Positions 25,767 through 35,191 are shown, numbered from the stretch's first letter. The stretch: DNA of 64,000 nucleotides from Chryseobacterium indologenes (GCF_002025665.1 NZ_CP018786.1:3658001-3722000); one strand, 5' to 3'. Program-made: numbers and translations. The notes: a model not told the origin generated them from the sequence alone.

Positions 25767-27326
25767 ATGATTTTAAAAAAGATTCCTACACTTATTTTTC
25801 TAATGCTGGCCTTCGTTGCGAAAGCTCAGGATGAATTCATTACCATCTGGAAACCCGCATCTACCGTATTACCAGCAGTAAATGTAGACGCTCCCTACCA
25901 GGCAACAACTCAGCAGATATGGTTTCCCGGAATTGGTGATAATTATGATATTTACTGGGAGGAAGTAGGCTATCCGCAGCACAATGGTTCCCTTCTCGAT
26001 GTAACTTCCACAAAACAGGTTCTTATCGACTTCGGGACGTCAATCGCAGAAAAAAATGATGCCAAATACAGGGTAAAAGTTACGAATGGTAACGGAATTT
26101 TCAGGCAAATAAAATTTGGAACGCCTCAACTATTTCCTGGCCCTGAGCAAGTTTTTCCTATCTGGCAGATCAATGGAAGTTCAGATAAAATACTGGAAAT
26201 AGAACAATGGGGTAATATTTCATGGACTACCATGGAGAGTGCCTTCAGCCTATGCAGACTTATGCAACTTACAGCAACAGATACTCCTAATCTTAATAAC
26301 GTGGAGGATGCTTCTTTCATGTTTTATGGCACAACCAGTTTTATAGGTGCCAGCTCTATGCAAAACTGGGATACTTCGAAAATTAAGAATTTTAGTTTTA
26401 TGCTCTCTCTTTTATTTGATGTGAATCCTTCTACTGCATTAACAGAGCAGTTCAACTCACCTTATCTGGACAGCTGGAATATGTCTTCAGCAACCAACCT
26501 CAGCTATATGTTGGGAAACAGAACCGTTTTTAACCAGACTCTCAATAGCTGGGATGTCTCAAAGGTGACGGATATGAGCTGGATGTTTGGACAATGTTTA
26601 AGCTTCAATCAGCGTCTGGATAACTGGGATACTTCAAGCTTAGAAGACATGCATTTTATGTTTCATATGATTCCTGTTTTTAATCAGCCATTAAACTGGA
26701 ATACTTCCAAAGTGACCAATATGGCCCATGTATTTCATGGCTGTACAACCTTTAATCAGTCTTTAGACAATTGGGATATGACAAAAGTGACCAGAATAGA
26801 CCAGATCCTTAATTTTGCTTCAGGTTTCAATCAGTCATTAGGAAACTGGAACTTAGTTTCTCTTACCAATGGTAATGCTGCTTTAACAATGTCTGGTCTT
26901 AATTGTGAAAATTACAGCAAAACCCTTCTGGGATGGGCAGACAATCCCAATACAGCCAACAATGTTTCATTAGGTTCTGTACAAGGATTAAAATATGCTT
27001 CCAATGTATCAGACAAAAGGGATATTCTCATTAATAAAAGCTGGTCAATAGTAGGTGATGCTCCTGGAAGCTGCCTATTATCTTCATCAGATATAAAGCT
27101 GAATAAAAAACTTTCGCTATATCCTAATCCCGCTGTGGATGACATTCACGTTGAAGGTTTAAGTGATATAAAAATTTATAAAATTTATGATGCCAGCGGA
27201 AGATTGGTAAAAGAAGGAAATCCCAATAATGACATCATCAATGTAAGCTCCCTGCCTAAAGGAAATTATATGATACAACTGATCATGAAAGAAAACACCT
27301 TCACTTCAAAATTCATTAAGAAATAA
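25767..27326 (+). CDS. BspA-like (DUF285) surface protein with T9SS tail, 3 of 4
   Basis: 519 aa; signal peptide (LIFLMLAFVAKAQ), N-terminal domain with ITIWKPASTVLPAVNV and FPGIGDNYDIYWEEVGYP, DUF285 repeats (FNQTLNSWDVSKVTDMSWMF, FNQSLDNWDMTKVTRIDQIL) and the type A T9SS tail LSLYPNPAVDDIHVEG ... SKFIKK. Its tail and head are almost the same as in copy 4, so these two are the most recent duplicates. Gap to copy 2 is 30 bp. Confidence 0.88.
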   Translation: MILKKIPTLIFLMLAFVAKAQDEFITIWKPASTVLPAVNVDAPYQATTQQIWFPGIGDNYDIYWEEVGYPQHNGSLLDVTSTKQVLIDFGTSIAEKNDAKYRVKVTNGNGIFRQIKFGTPQLFPGPEQVFPIWQINGSSDKILEIEQWGNISWTTMESAFSLCRLMQLTATDTPNLNNVEDASFMFYGTTSFIGASSMQNWDTSKIKNFSFMLSLLFDVNPSTALTEQFNSPYLDSWNMSSATNLSYMLGNRTVFNQTLNSWDVSKVTDMSWMFGQCLSFNQRLDNWDTSSLEDMHFMFHMIPVFNQPLNWNTSKVTNMAHVFHGCTTFNQSLDNWDMTKVTRIDQILNFASGFNQSLGNWNLVSLTNGNAALTMSGLNCENYSKTLLGWADNPNTANNVSLGSVQGLKYASNVSDKRDILINKSWSIVGDAPGSCLLSSSDIKLNKKLSLYPNPAVDDIHVEGLSDIKIYKIYDASGRLVKEGNPNNDIINVSSLPKGNYMIQLIMKENTFTSKFIKK

Positions 27327-27341
27327 CTATAAAATTTGTCT

Positions 27342-28901
27342 ATGGTACTCAAAAGATTTTTGGTCGGCTTTTTTATTTTGCTGGCATTCATTGTGAAAGC
27401 CCAGAATGAATTTATCACCATCTGGAAACCTGCTTCTACTGTAGTTCAGCCAATCACTGTAAGTGCTCCTTATCAGGCAAGTACTCAACAAATATGGTTT
27501 CCCGGAATTGGTGAAAACTATGATATTTATTGGGAAGAAGTAGATTATCCCCAGCACAATGGTTCGCTTACTAATATAACCTCTACAAAACAGGTTCTTA
27601 TTGATTTTGGTACATCAATCGCAGAAAAGAATGATGCAAAATATAGGGTAAAAGTAAGTAACGGAAATGGGATTTTTCAACACATAAAATTTGGAGATGT
27701 ACAGGAGGTTCAGCTTCCGGATCAGATCTTCCCGGTGTGGCAGATCAACGGAAGTGCGGATAAGATACTGGAAATAGAGCAATGGGGAAACATTACCTGG
27801 ACAACAATGAACAGTGCTTTCAGCCAATGTAAACTTGTTCAGCTTACTGCTCCAGACATTCCGGATCTTAGTAATGTTGAAGATGCTTCTTATATGTTTT
27901 ATGGTGCAAAAACCTTTACAGGCGCAAGCTCCATGCAAAACTGGGACACTTCCAGAATTAAGAAGTTCAGATTTATGTTTGCTATTATCTTTGATAGTAT
28001 CAATAACTCACTTCCCGATCAGTTCAATCCTCCATATTTCAACAGCTGGAATATGTCATTAGCAACTGATCTTAGCTTTATGTTTGCAGGGAGAGGGATC
28101 TTTAACCAGACATTAAACAACTGGGACGTTTCAAATGTCACTGATATGAAATGGATGTTTGCTCTCTGCCCAAACTATAATCAACCTATGGATAACTGGG
28201 ATACGTCAAACCTTGAAGACATTCGGTTTATGTTCCATTTTGATTCTGGTTTCAATCAATCTTTAAATAATTGGAATACGTCTAAAATTACCAATATGGC
28301 CCATGCTATTCATGGCTGCACAGCTTTTAACCATTCTTTGGAAAATTGGGACATGACCAAGGTTACCAAAATAGACCAGATTCTGAAGGAAACGCCGAAC
28401 TTTAATCAATCCCTTGCAAGCTGGAATCTTGCCAGCGTTAATAATGGAGCCCAGGCTTTGATGCAGACAGGAATGGATTGTGAAAATTTCAGTAAGACCC
28501 TTGCCGGATGGGCAGATAATCCTAATACTGCCAATAATGTTGATTTAGATATTGTAACACCTTTAGCTTATGCTTCCAATGCAGCAGATAAAAGGAATAT
28601 TCTCATCAGTAAAGGATGGACAATGTCTGGTGATACAGTAGGAAATTGTTTACTCTATTCATCGGATGTAAAACTGAATAAAAAACTTTCACTATATCCC
28701 AATCCCGCTGTGGATGATATTCATATTGAAGGACTAAGTGACATTAAAAAGTATAGAATTTTTGATGCAAGCGGAAGACTTGTACTGGAAGGAAACCCCA
28801 ATAAGGATATGATTAATGTAGGATCTTTACCCAAAGGAAATTACATTTTACAGCTCATTCTGAAAGATACTACCCTCTCTTCAAAATTCATTAAGAAATA
28901 A
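27342..28901 (+). CDS. BspA-like (DUF285) surface protein with T9SS tail, 4 of 4
   Basis: 519 aa from the ATG at 27342; a TTG two codons upstream is less likely. Same plan as copy 3: signal ending IVKAQ, ITIWKPASTVVQPITV, FPGIGENYDIYWEEVDYP, repeats such as FNQTLNNWDVSNVTDMKWMF, and sorting domain LSLYPNPAVDDIHIEG ... SKFIKK. Fifteen bp after copy 3. A strong terminator at 28909 closes the array. Tandem paralogues with variable repeats could provide surface variation or multiple ligand specificities (inference). Confidence 0.88.
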   Translation: MVLKRFLVGFFILLAFIVKAQNEFITIWKPASTVVQPITVSAPYQASTQQIWFPGIGENYDIYWEEVDYPQHNGSLTNITSTKQVLIDFGTSIAEKNDAKYRVKVSNGNGIFQHIKFGDVQEVQLPDQIFPVWQINGSADKILEIEQWGNITWTTMNSAFSQCKLVQLTAPDIPDLSNVEDASYMFYGAKTFTGASSMQNWDTSRIKKFRFMFAIIFDSINNSLPDQFNPPYFNSWNMSLATDLSFMFAGRGIFNQTLNNWDVSNVTDMKWMFALCPNYNQPMDNWDTSNLEDIRFMFHFDSGFNQSLNNWNTSKITNMAHAIHGCTAFNHSLENWDMTKVTKIDQILKETPNFNQSLASWNLASVNNGAQALMQTGMDCENFSKTLAGWADNPNTANNVDLDIVTPLAYASNAADKRNILISKGWTMSGDTVGNCLLYSSDVKLNKKLSLYPNPAVDDIHIEGLSDIKKYRIFDASGRLVLEGNPNKDMINVGSLPKGNYILQLILKDTTLSSKFIKK

Positions 28902-28908
28902 AACAAAG

Positions 28909-28938
28909 AAGCCTCGCTGAAAAGTGAGGCTTTTATTT
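28909..28938. terminator. Bidirectional terminator between DUF285 array and purE
   Basis: GCCTCGCT-GAAA-AGTGAGGC stem-loop followed by TTTTATTTT on the forward strand, with a less regular U-rich run on the reverse strand. Serves the convergent genes on both sides. Confidence 0.85.
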
Positions 28939-28954
28939 TGAGTTTAAAACTCAA

Positions 28955-29458
28955 CTATTTATCAAAATGATTAGGATGCTGGGCTTTGATATCATCTACC
29001 GTTCCCAACACTTTATCTTTTAAAGAATCCTGATATTTCTGAAGCTTAGCTGCTACTTCTTCATTACCACTTCCTAAGATTTTTGCTGCTAAAATTCCTG
29101 CATTCAAAGCACCGTTCAAAGCTACAGTCGCTACCGGAATTCCACCAGGCATCTGAAGAATAGACAACACAGAATCCCATCCGTCTATGGAATTACTGGA
29201 CAAAATCGGAACTCCAATCACCGGAAGTGTTGTACAGCTTGCCACCATTCCCGGAAGATGTGCTGCTCCACCTGCTCCAGCTACAATGACCTTAAGCCCT
29301 CTTTCCTGAGCAGTCTTTGCATAATCGAACATTCTTTCCGGTGTTCTGTGTGCTGAAACTACAGTTAATTCATAAGGGATATCAAGGCTTTTAAGAAAAT
29401 TTGCAGCCTGTTCCATGATCGGCAGATCACTCTGACTGCCCATAATAATTCCTACCAT
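28955..29458 (-). CDS. purE: N5-carboxyaminoimidazole ribonucleotide mutase
   Basis: 167 aa from the ATG at 29458 (MVGIIMGSQSDLPIM). Class I PurE, converting N5-CAIR to CAIR in purine synthesis. Motifs: GSQSDL, VSAHRTPERM (catalytic His), AGAGGAAHLPGM, MPGGIPVATVALNG. It needs PurK as partner, which lies about 6 kb away (35363-36475) on the same strand instead of adjacent. Own -7 element at 29479-29486. Confidence 0.95.
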   Translation of the reverse strand: MVGIIMGSQSDLPIMEQAANFLKSLDIPYELTVVSAHRTPERMFDYAKTAQERGLKVIVAGAGGAAHLPGMVASCTTLPVIGVPILSSNSIDGWDSVLSILQMPGGIPVATVALNGALNAGILAAKILGSGNEEVAAKLQKYQDSLKDKVLGTVDDIKAQHPNHFDK

Positions 29459-29478
29459 CTTCAATTTTATTAGATGTT

Positions 29479-29486
29479 CAAAGATA
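29479..29486 (-). promoter_or_regulatory. -7 element of purE
   Basis: TATCTTTG on the reverse strand, 20 bp before the ATG. Confidence 0.5.
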
Positions 29487-29653
29487 AAAAATAAAGATGG
29501 AAGTTGGAAGAAGGAGACTGGAAGTTCTTTTTGAACATCATCAAATACTTAAGTCTATACTAACATCAACCATTCAACTAGCAACTTTTCCTTGTTAATC
29601 TGTACCAGCAAAAAACAAAACAACTGTACCCATTATAATCATTTTAAAACCTC

Positions 29654-29661
29654 TACATTTG
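29654..29661 (+). promoter_or_regulatory. -7 element of EamA transporter gene
   Basis: TACATTTG fits TAnnTTTG. It lies 20 bp before a TTG codon at 29682 and downstream of the longer in-frame TTG at 29592, so it supports the shorter protein. Confidence 0.55.
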
Positions 29662-29681
29662 TTTGTTACACTTTATTTACG

Positions 29682-30587
29682 TTGAAAGATTATAAACTTA
29701 TTTTTGCTGTTCTCACTGTTGCCATTGTCTGGGGAACGACTTTTTTGGCCATCCGTGTTGCTGTGGAAACAATTCCTGCATGGTTTGTTGCCGGAATCCG
29801 ACAGTTTCTGGCTTCTGTTATCATGCTTGTCGTTCTTCTTTCGAGAAAGCAATTCAAGTGGATTGGCTGGAAGAGTTTAGGATACCAGATTATTTTCGCA
29901 TCCCTGATGCTGGTCGTTGCCAATGGAATGACCACTGTGGCTGAAGAAACGGTTTCAAGCAGCCTTGCCTCGTTAATCAGTGCGTGCTCACCTATTCTCG
30001 TGTTCCTGGGAAGTGTGGCGGTAGGACTTCAGAAATTTAGTTTACGGGCGCTTAGCGGTGTTCTGCTTTGCTTCAGCGGAATTCTTTTTATCTTCTGGGA
30101 CGGACTTAAAGATCTTGCCAATCCTGATTACAGAATGGGAATGATTTTCCTGTTCTGTGCCATTGCAGGTTGGGCTTCGGGAACTATTTTCACCAAAAAA
30201 CTCAATATTCAGAGTGGAAATATAACATTGAATTTATTCTATCAGTTCCTGTTTGCAGGAGTAGTTCAGGTTATCCTTGCATTTCTGTTTTCTGAAAATT
30301 ACAACTTCGAAAACTGGACTATTAAAAGTATTTCAGCCATGCTATACCTTTCTGTTTTTGGTTCTGTAGCTGCTTTTTTTGCCTTTCATTATGCCCTGAC
30401 CAAAATTTCACCGGTTCAGGTTTCCATCCTTGCTTATATCAATACCATTATTGCCATATTTTTAGGCTGGCTGATTATGGATGAAAAAGTGACTTTCAAA
30501 TTTATTCTTGCAACTGTCATGATCATTTGTGGTGTTTTTATTATCAATTACAAACCGGAAATGTTCAGGAGGCAGAAAGCATCATAA
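29682..30587 (+). CDS. EamA/DMT family transporter, TTG start
   Basis: 301 aa from the TTG at 29682 (LKDYKLIFAVLTVAIVWGTTF), read as Met. About ten membrane helices in two EamA halves: the first opens with AIVWGTTFLAIRV, the second with GMIFLFCAIAGWASGTIF. EamA proteins export amino acids, metabolites or drugs; the substrate cannot be inferred. No ATG exists near the natural start, and the upstream residues back to 29592 are polar and lack homology-like features. Single-gene unit. Confidence 0.82.
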   Translation: MKDYKLIFAVLTVAIVWGTTFLAIRVAVETIPAWFVAGIRQFLASVIMLVVLLSRKQFKWIGWKSLGYQIIFASLMLVVANGMTTVAEETVSSSLASLISACSPILVFLGSVAVGLQKFSLRALSGVLLCFSGILFIFWDGLKDLANPDYRMGMIFLFCAIAGWASGTIFTKKLNIQSGNITLNLFYQFLFAGVVQVILAFLFSENYNFENWTIKSISAMLYLSVFGSVAAFFAFHYALTKISPVQVSILAYINTIIAIFLGWLIMDEKVTFKFILATVMIICGVFIINYKPEMFRRQKAS

Positions 30588-30680
30588 TATGTAAAAATTT
30601 TCCTCAATTTTTTATTTGCTCTGTTGTATTTCTAACCATTAAAATCGGTTAAAATTTACAGGTAAGTATCAGAATTTCTT

Positions 30681-30688
30681 TACATTTG
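30681..30688 (+). promoter_or_regulatory. -7 element upstream of gene at 30711
   Basis: TACATTTG, 22 bp before the ATG. Confidence 0.5.
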
Positions 30689-30710
30689 CCCAAACACAAC
30701 GAGTATAACC

Positions 30711-31409
30711 ATGAAGCAAAAACTATCCATCATTACTGTTTTACTTCTTCCTGCATTTTATTTTTCTCAAAAAGCAGAGCCTAGGGAAGATATCAAACTG
30801 AAAAGCTTTGATTACAAAATCTATATTCAAAACAAAAAAGACAAAGAAACCCATCAGGAATTATATCTGATTCCTAATAAAGGGGATACCATCAGAGAAA
30901 ATGCTCTTGTTAAAAAAATATCAGGGGAAGAAACTCACAGAGGTATGTACAGAATGAACAACACAGAAATTCATTTTGTAGATATTGACCTTACCACAGA
31001 AAAAATCAACCATAAAATCTATAGCCCTAATAAAAAGGGAGTACTTACCTTAGTCAAAGAAAATTCAAATCTGGCCTCTTATCCAAAGGATCTTCCTCCA
31101 AAATTCAAAGACAATAAACCTCCGCATCCCGAATTCGCAGGTGGTGAAGCAGCATTGTATCAATGGATTGAAAAAAATATCTATCCGGTTCTGGAAAAGA
31201 AATATAAGAAAAAAGAGAAAGGGAATTCTGTTCTTATTTTAGATATAGACCCAAATGGAGTTCCAACTTTTGTAGAAATAAAAAATTTGAATATTTCTGA
31301 TACCATCAAAAAACAACTCATCGATATCGTAAAAATATCTCCTGTCTGGAAGACCAATATACAAGGGGTTGACGTGTCTGGAATTGTCTTTATTCCTTTA
31401 GAATACTAA
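30711..31409 (+). CDS. Secreted TonB-C-like hypothetical protein
   Basis: 232 aa; signal peptide MKQKLSIITVLLLPAFYFSQ. The C-terminal half (PHPEFAGGEAALYQWIEKNI, GNSVLILDIDPNGVPTFVEI, VKISPVWKTNIQGVDVSG) follows the TonB C-terminal pattern (pEFpGG...L..yi...v.f.vd.dG....v.v......P.W.Pa...G). The N-terminal half (DYKIYIQNKKDKETHQELY) is unassigned. Function unknown; likely periplasmic. Distantly similar in plan to the protein at 2464-3378. Confidence 0.65.
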   Translation: MKQKLSIITVLLLPAFYFSQKAEPREDIKLKSFDYKIYIQNKKDKETHQELYLIPNKGDTIRENALVKKISGEETHRGMYRMNNTEIHFVDIDLTTEKINHKIYSPNKKGVLTLVKENSNLASYPKDLPPKFKDNKPPHPEFAGGEAALYQWIEKNIYPVLEKKYKKKEKGNSVLILDIDPNGVPTFVEIKNLNISDTIKKQLIDIVKISPVWKTNIQGVDVSGIVFIPLEY

Positions 31410-31479
31410 GGAGTATTGTCAGGGAGTATTTTTATATTTCCTTCATTTTCCTTATATTGTATACTCCAACCGATACAAT

Positions 31480-32046
31480 ATGCTGAAAAACACATTTTTT
31501 TTATTTCTGACCGCCTCTTTCCTTTTGATAAGCTGTGACTACAAAGAGAAAGAGAAGAACCTGACAGACAGGGAGAAACAACTTTTAGACAAAGAGAAAC
31601 TATTCGCTAAGAAAGAATCCGAGTACCAGTCACTTCTGAAAATGAGGGACAGTATTTTTTCCAAAAAAGATTCTGTAGTAATTGCTGCTGTATGGCCTAC
31701 GGAAATTTCCGGCCCATGGAATGGTAAAGTAATTTGTACAGAATCTAATTGCAGTGAATATGCAGTAGGTGACCAACGTACTGACATCTGGGAATTCGAT
31801 AATGATTCTACCCAGCCCATTACCAAAATCATCAACAACAATAATCTGGTCAGGCTGTATACGGGCAAGTTTGAAAACAATGAGATCAGACTGTCTTTCA
31901 AAACCGATTCTACAGCCAAAAAGAATGTAGAAATGAGCGTTCTTCTTAATGATATTTCGGACAACAAGATCAAAGGAACCAGAACCATAACTTCTGATGG
32001 CTGTACCGCCAAGTTCTCTGTTGAATTAGTACGTTCCACAAAATAA
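31480..32046 (+). CDS. Hypothetical lipoprotein with N-terminal coiled coil
   Basis: 188 aa; lipoprotein signal ending LLISC (Cys19). Residues about 22-60 (KEKEKNLTDREKQLLDKEKL...) form a charged helix, then a beta-rich domain WNGKVICTESNCSEYAVGDQ...IWEFDN with two nearby Cys. No family recognised. Six bp separate it from the antiporter gene at 32053, so the two are probably co-transcribed, which hints at an envelope function linked to ion homeostasis (inference). Confidence 0.6.
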   Translation: MLKNTFFLFLTASFLLISCDYKEKEKNLTDREKQLLDKEKLFAKKESEYQSLLKMRDSIFSKKDSVVIAAVWPTEISGPWNGKVICTESNCSEYAVGDQRTDIWEFDNDSTQPITKIINNNNLVRLYTGKFENNEIRLSFKTDSTAKKNVEMSVLLNDISDNKIKGTRTITSDGCTAKFSVELVRSTK

Positions 32047-32052
32047 ACACAT

Positions 32053-34176
32053 ATGATTTTACTGAGTATACACAACCTGAGTCTTCCTATAGAAGATCCG
32101 GTACTGAAGTTCCTACTGGTACTGGTCATTATCCTTGCAGCACCATTGCTGCTTAATAAAATTAAAGTTCCACACCTTTTGGGGCTTATCATCGCTGGGG
32201 CTATCATCGGCCCAAACGGATTCAATGTATTGTCCAGAGACAGCAGTATTGTCGTAACGGGAACTACCGGACTTCTTTACATTATGTTTCTTGCAGGGCT
32301 AGAGATTGATATGGGCGACTTTAAAAAGAACAAGTGGAAAAGTCTCACCTTTGGTATCTATACCTTTACCGTTCCTTTTGTATTAGGATATCTGGGTGGA
32401 TATTACCTTCTTCACTTTTCAATGCTTACTTCTATTCTTTTTGCCAGTCTTTTTTCTTCTCACACCCTTATTGCGTATCCATTGGTGAGCAAGTTGGGAA
32501 TTGCAAAAAACAAGGCAGTTAATATCACCGTTGGAGGTACAATGATTACAGATATTCTTGCCTTATTGGTACTTGCCGTGATTGTGGGAATGTCTCAGGG
32601 AGATGTGGGAACAGAGTTTTGGGTTAAATTATCTGTTTCTTTTGTTGTATTTGCTCTGATTGTACTGATTGTATTCCCTATTATAGGCCGTTGGTTTTTC
32701 AAAAGAGTGGATGATAAAATCTCACAGTATATTTTTGTACTGGTTATGATTTACCTGGCGGCAATGCTGGCTGAACTGGCTGGTGTAGAAGCTATCATCG
32801 GGGCATTCTTTGCAGGATTAGCTTTAAACAGACTTATTCCTCACACGTCTTCTTTGATGAACAGAGTCGAATTTGTGGGAAATGCTATATTTATCCCGTT
32901 TTTCCTGATCAGTGTAGGAATGCTGATTGATTTTAAAGTGTTCTTTAAAAGCTGGGAAACATTGGAAGTAGCAGGAATTATGCTGGTAGCCTCAATCGGA
33001 GGAAAATATCTTTCTGCTGTGGCTACTCAAAAGACATTCAGGCTGACCAAAGAAGAAGGAAAACTGATTTTCGGATTAAGTTCTGCTTCAGCAGCAGCAA
33101 CACTGGCTTCTGTAATGGTAGGTTACAACATTATCCTTTCTGAAACTGAAACCGGAGAACCTGTAAGATTATTGAATGAACATGTACTAAACGGAAGTAT
33201 TTTACTGATTCTCATCTCTTGTACAATTTCCTCTTTCATTTCCATGGCAAGTGCCCAGAAAATTGCGGAAAGTGACAATGAAGATACAGTTTCCGGAAAT
33301 ACCCACGAAGAAGAAAGCATTCTCTTAGCGATCAATCATGAAGCAACGGTTGAGAGAATGGTAAATCTGGGAATCCTGATCAAAGCACATTCCAATACGG
33401 AAGATCTCTTTGCACTGAATGTTATCAATGAAGATAAAAATGAATCTTCCGTAAAGAATGCAGAGAAACTACTCCATCAGGCAGCAGATGCAGCAGCGGC
33501 AGCGGATGTTAAACTTCAGGCTTTAAAGAGATATGACAACGATGTGATCAATGGGGTAAATAATGTGATTAAAGAACAGAAAATCACAGATCTTATTATC
33601 GGACTGGAAGACGAAAAAGGGTTTTCTCCTTCTTTTGTGTATAATCTTTACAATGGTTATCTGCAGAATGATGATGTGAATGTACTGGTTTACCATGCTG
33701 CACAGCCGCTTTCCACTATTAAAAAATATGCTGTGATGATTCCCGAAAATGCTCATCAGGAAGCAGGATTCTTTCATGCATTGCTGAGAGTCTGGAATAT
33801 TGCCAGAAATTCCGGTGCTACAGTTGTCTTTTATGCCCCGGAAAATATCCTTGATATTCTTCAGAAAATCATTAAAAAAGCCAATATAGAAGCTGAATTT
33901 ATTATCATGAATACCTGGCAGGATGGTGAAAGAACCGCTGCCCAGCTGAAAGATGATGAAGCTTTAATTATTCTGATGGCAAAGCGCGGCATGAAATCTT
34001 ACATTCCAAGAATGAGGCTGATTCCGGAACTTCTGAACAGAAATCTGAGCGATAACAATTATCTTCTCATCTTCCCTTTCTCAGAATACGATAAAAACAG
34101 CCCGGAAATACGTTCTGTAGGAAATCATGGAGATTTTGTGGAGATTGGAAATGTAATTCAGAAGATTTTTAAATAA
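32053..34176 (+). CDS. CPA2 family cation:proton antiporter with USP-like domains
   Basis: 707 aa. The first ~400 residues are a Kef/NapA-type antiporter with about 12-13 helices: LLNKIKVPHLLGLIIAGAII, GTTGLLYIMFLAGLEIDM, FSSHTLIAYPLVSKLGIAKN, GVEAIIGAFFAGLALNRLIP. After residue ~415 follow two cytoplasmic domains resembling universal stress proteins (ESILLAINHEATVERMVNL..., KKYAVMIPENAHQEAGF...), a frequent regulatory add-on that may bind nucleotide. It likely exchanges Na+ or K+ for protons. Follows the lipoprotein gene by 6 bp. Confidence 0.88.
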   Translation: MILLSIHNLSLPIEDPVLKFLLVLVIILAAPLLLNKIKVPHLLGLIIAGAIIGPNGFNVLSRDSSIVVTGTTGLLYIMFLAGLEIDMGDFKKNKWKSLTFGIYTFTVPFVLGYLGGYYLLHFSMLTSILFASLFSSHTLIAYPLVSKLGIAKNKAVNITVGGTMITDILALLVLAVIVGMSQGDVGTEFWVKLSVSFVVFALIVLIVFPIIGRWFFKRVDDKISQYIFVLVMIYLAAMLAELAGVEAIIGAFFAGLALNRLIPHTSSLMNRVEFVGNAIFIPFFLISVGMLIDFKVFFKSWETLEVAGIMLVASIGGKYLSAVATQKTFRLTKEEGKLIFGLSSASAAATLASVMVGYNIILSETETGEPVRLLNEHVLNGSILLILISCTISSFISMASAQKIAESDNEDTVSGNTHEEESILLAINHEATVERMVNLGILIKAHSNTEDLFALNVINEDKNESSVKNAEKLLHQAADAAAAADVKLQALKRYDNDVINGVNNVIKEQKITDLIIGLEDEKGFSPSFVYNLYNGYLQNDDVNVLVYHAAQPLSTIKKYAVMIPENAHQEAGFFHALLRVWNIARNSGATVVFYAPENILDILQKIIKKANIEAEFIIMNTWQDGERTAAQLKDDEALIILMAKRGMKSYIPRMRLIPELLNRNLSDNNYLLIFPFSEYDKNSPEIRSVGNHGDFVEIGNVIQKIFK

Positions 34177-34260
34177 GAAATTGGAAGCTGAAAGAGGGAT
34201 GATGGAGGTTATTGATATATGAATAATCATTTTTATTAAATCATCAAACCATTCAGCCAT

Positions 34261-34330
34261 CAATAGGATCGGGCTAAAGCCATTTAAATAGATAATTATT
34301 GATAAACGGGTTAAAGCCCATTCCTATTGA
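34261..34330. repeat. GGGCTTTAGCCC-type intergenic repeat, copy 2
   Basis: A complete-looking element: CAATAGGA (34261-34268) and TCCTATTG (34322-34329) are perfect terminal inverted repeats, with GGGCTAAAGCC and GGGTTAAAGCCC inside. About 69 bp, MITE-like, no ORF. Confidence 0.75.
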
Positions 34331-34359
34331 ATTTCGTATTTTGGCCAAAAAAATAACCT

Positions 34360-35172
34360 ATGAAACAAACTATCGGATTTTTCTTCTTTTTTATGTCCAT
34401 GATTATTTCTGCGCAAAGCCTCACTCTTTCTGATAAAGAGCTGAAAAAGAAGCTGGATTCTATCAAAACTGAAGGAAATCTACTCTATTCTTACGAAAAT
34501 GCATCATGGCATGCAGGAGATCTTGTCGGCAGTAATAAAAGACTTGCTGAAAATACCGGAAGCTATATAACCTATCAAAAAAATGACACTATAAAAACTT
34601 CCTTTCTTAATAAAGCCGGTAATATGGTGATCGCAGAACTTTCTTTCAAAAATAACCAAACAAAACCTGTCAAAGAAAATTTTAAGGAAAGGGTAATTAA
34701 TGAAACTGAAGGCACTTTAAAAAATATCCGTTCAACTGTTATCCCGCAGCTATCCGATCCAAAATATGCGGTAACAGTACCACAAGGATATAGTCTTAAT
34801 ATGATTATTATTCCGTTTAATGAAAACTATAAAGTATATTTAATACCGGGTACCGCACAATCCGGAGTCATTCCTTTCGGAAATGATTATCTTTTTGTTT
34901 CTGATAAAAAAGGGAATATTATTTCCCATAAAAAATTTCATTCAAGACTTATTCCAACCTCTACAGTATTGGAAAATGGAGGAACAGTAACAATGTCTAC
35001 TCACAGTCATTTGGCAACCAATCCTTTTATTTCGGCAACGGACATTTGTACGTTTAAACTCTATGCACCGCTTACAACGCTGGAAGAATTTTCTGTTTTA
35101 TCAACAGCTTTAGGAAGTTATATTAAATACAATTATAAAAAAGACAATATCGAAGTGGTTAAGAACCCTTAA
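34360..35172 (+). CDS. Hypothetical secreted protein
   Basis: 270 aa; signal peptide MKQTIGFFFFFMSMIISAQ, cleaved after AQ. The mature protein contains YSYENASWHAGDLVGSN, a central region with PQGYSLNMIIIPFNENYKVYLIPGTAQSG and a C-terminal segment with HSHLATNPFISATDICTFKLY. No known family recognised; likely periplasmic or outer-membrane associated. Flanked on both sides by copies of the CAATAGGA repeat family, so it may sit in a recombination-prone spot. Confidence 0.6.
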   Translation: MKQTIGFFFFFMSMIISAQSLTLSDKELKKKLDSIKTEGNLLYSYENASWHAGDLVGSNKRLAENTGSYITYQKNDTIKTSFLNKAGNMVIAELSFKNNQTKPVKENFKERVINETEGTLKNIRSTVIPQLSDPKYAVTVPQGYSLNMIIIPFNENYKVYLIPGTAQSGVIPFGNDYLFVSDKKGNIISHKKFHSRLIPTSTVLENGGTVTMSTHSHLATNPFISATDICTFKLYAPLTTLEEFSVLSTALGSYIKYNYKKDNIEVVKNP

Positions 35173-35191
35173 TTATAAAAGCAATTATATC

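Noticed and set aside
23200..28500. Regular repeats suggestive of a CRISPR array or satellite
   Set aside because: They are coding DUF285 repeats in frame with signal peptides and T9SS tails; unit lengths and sequences vary as protein repeats do.
31539..32225. 228-aa reverse-strand frame opposite the lipoprotein and antiporter start
   Set aside because: It is antisense to a lipoprotein gene with a clear signal and to the antiporter start, and its Ser/Leu-rich composition is typical of a shadow frame.
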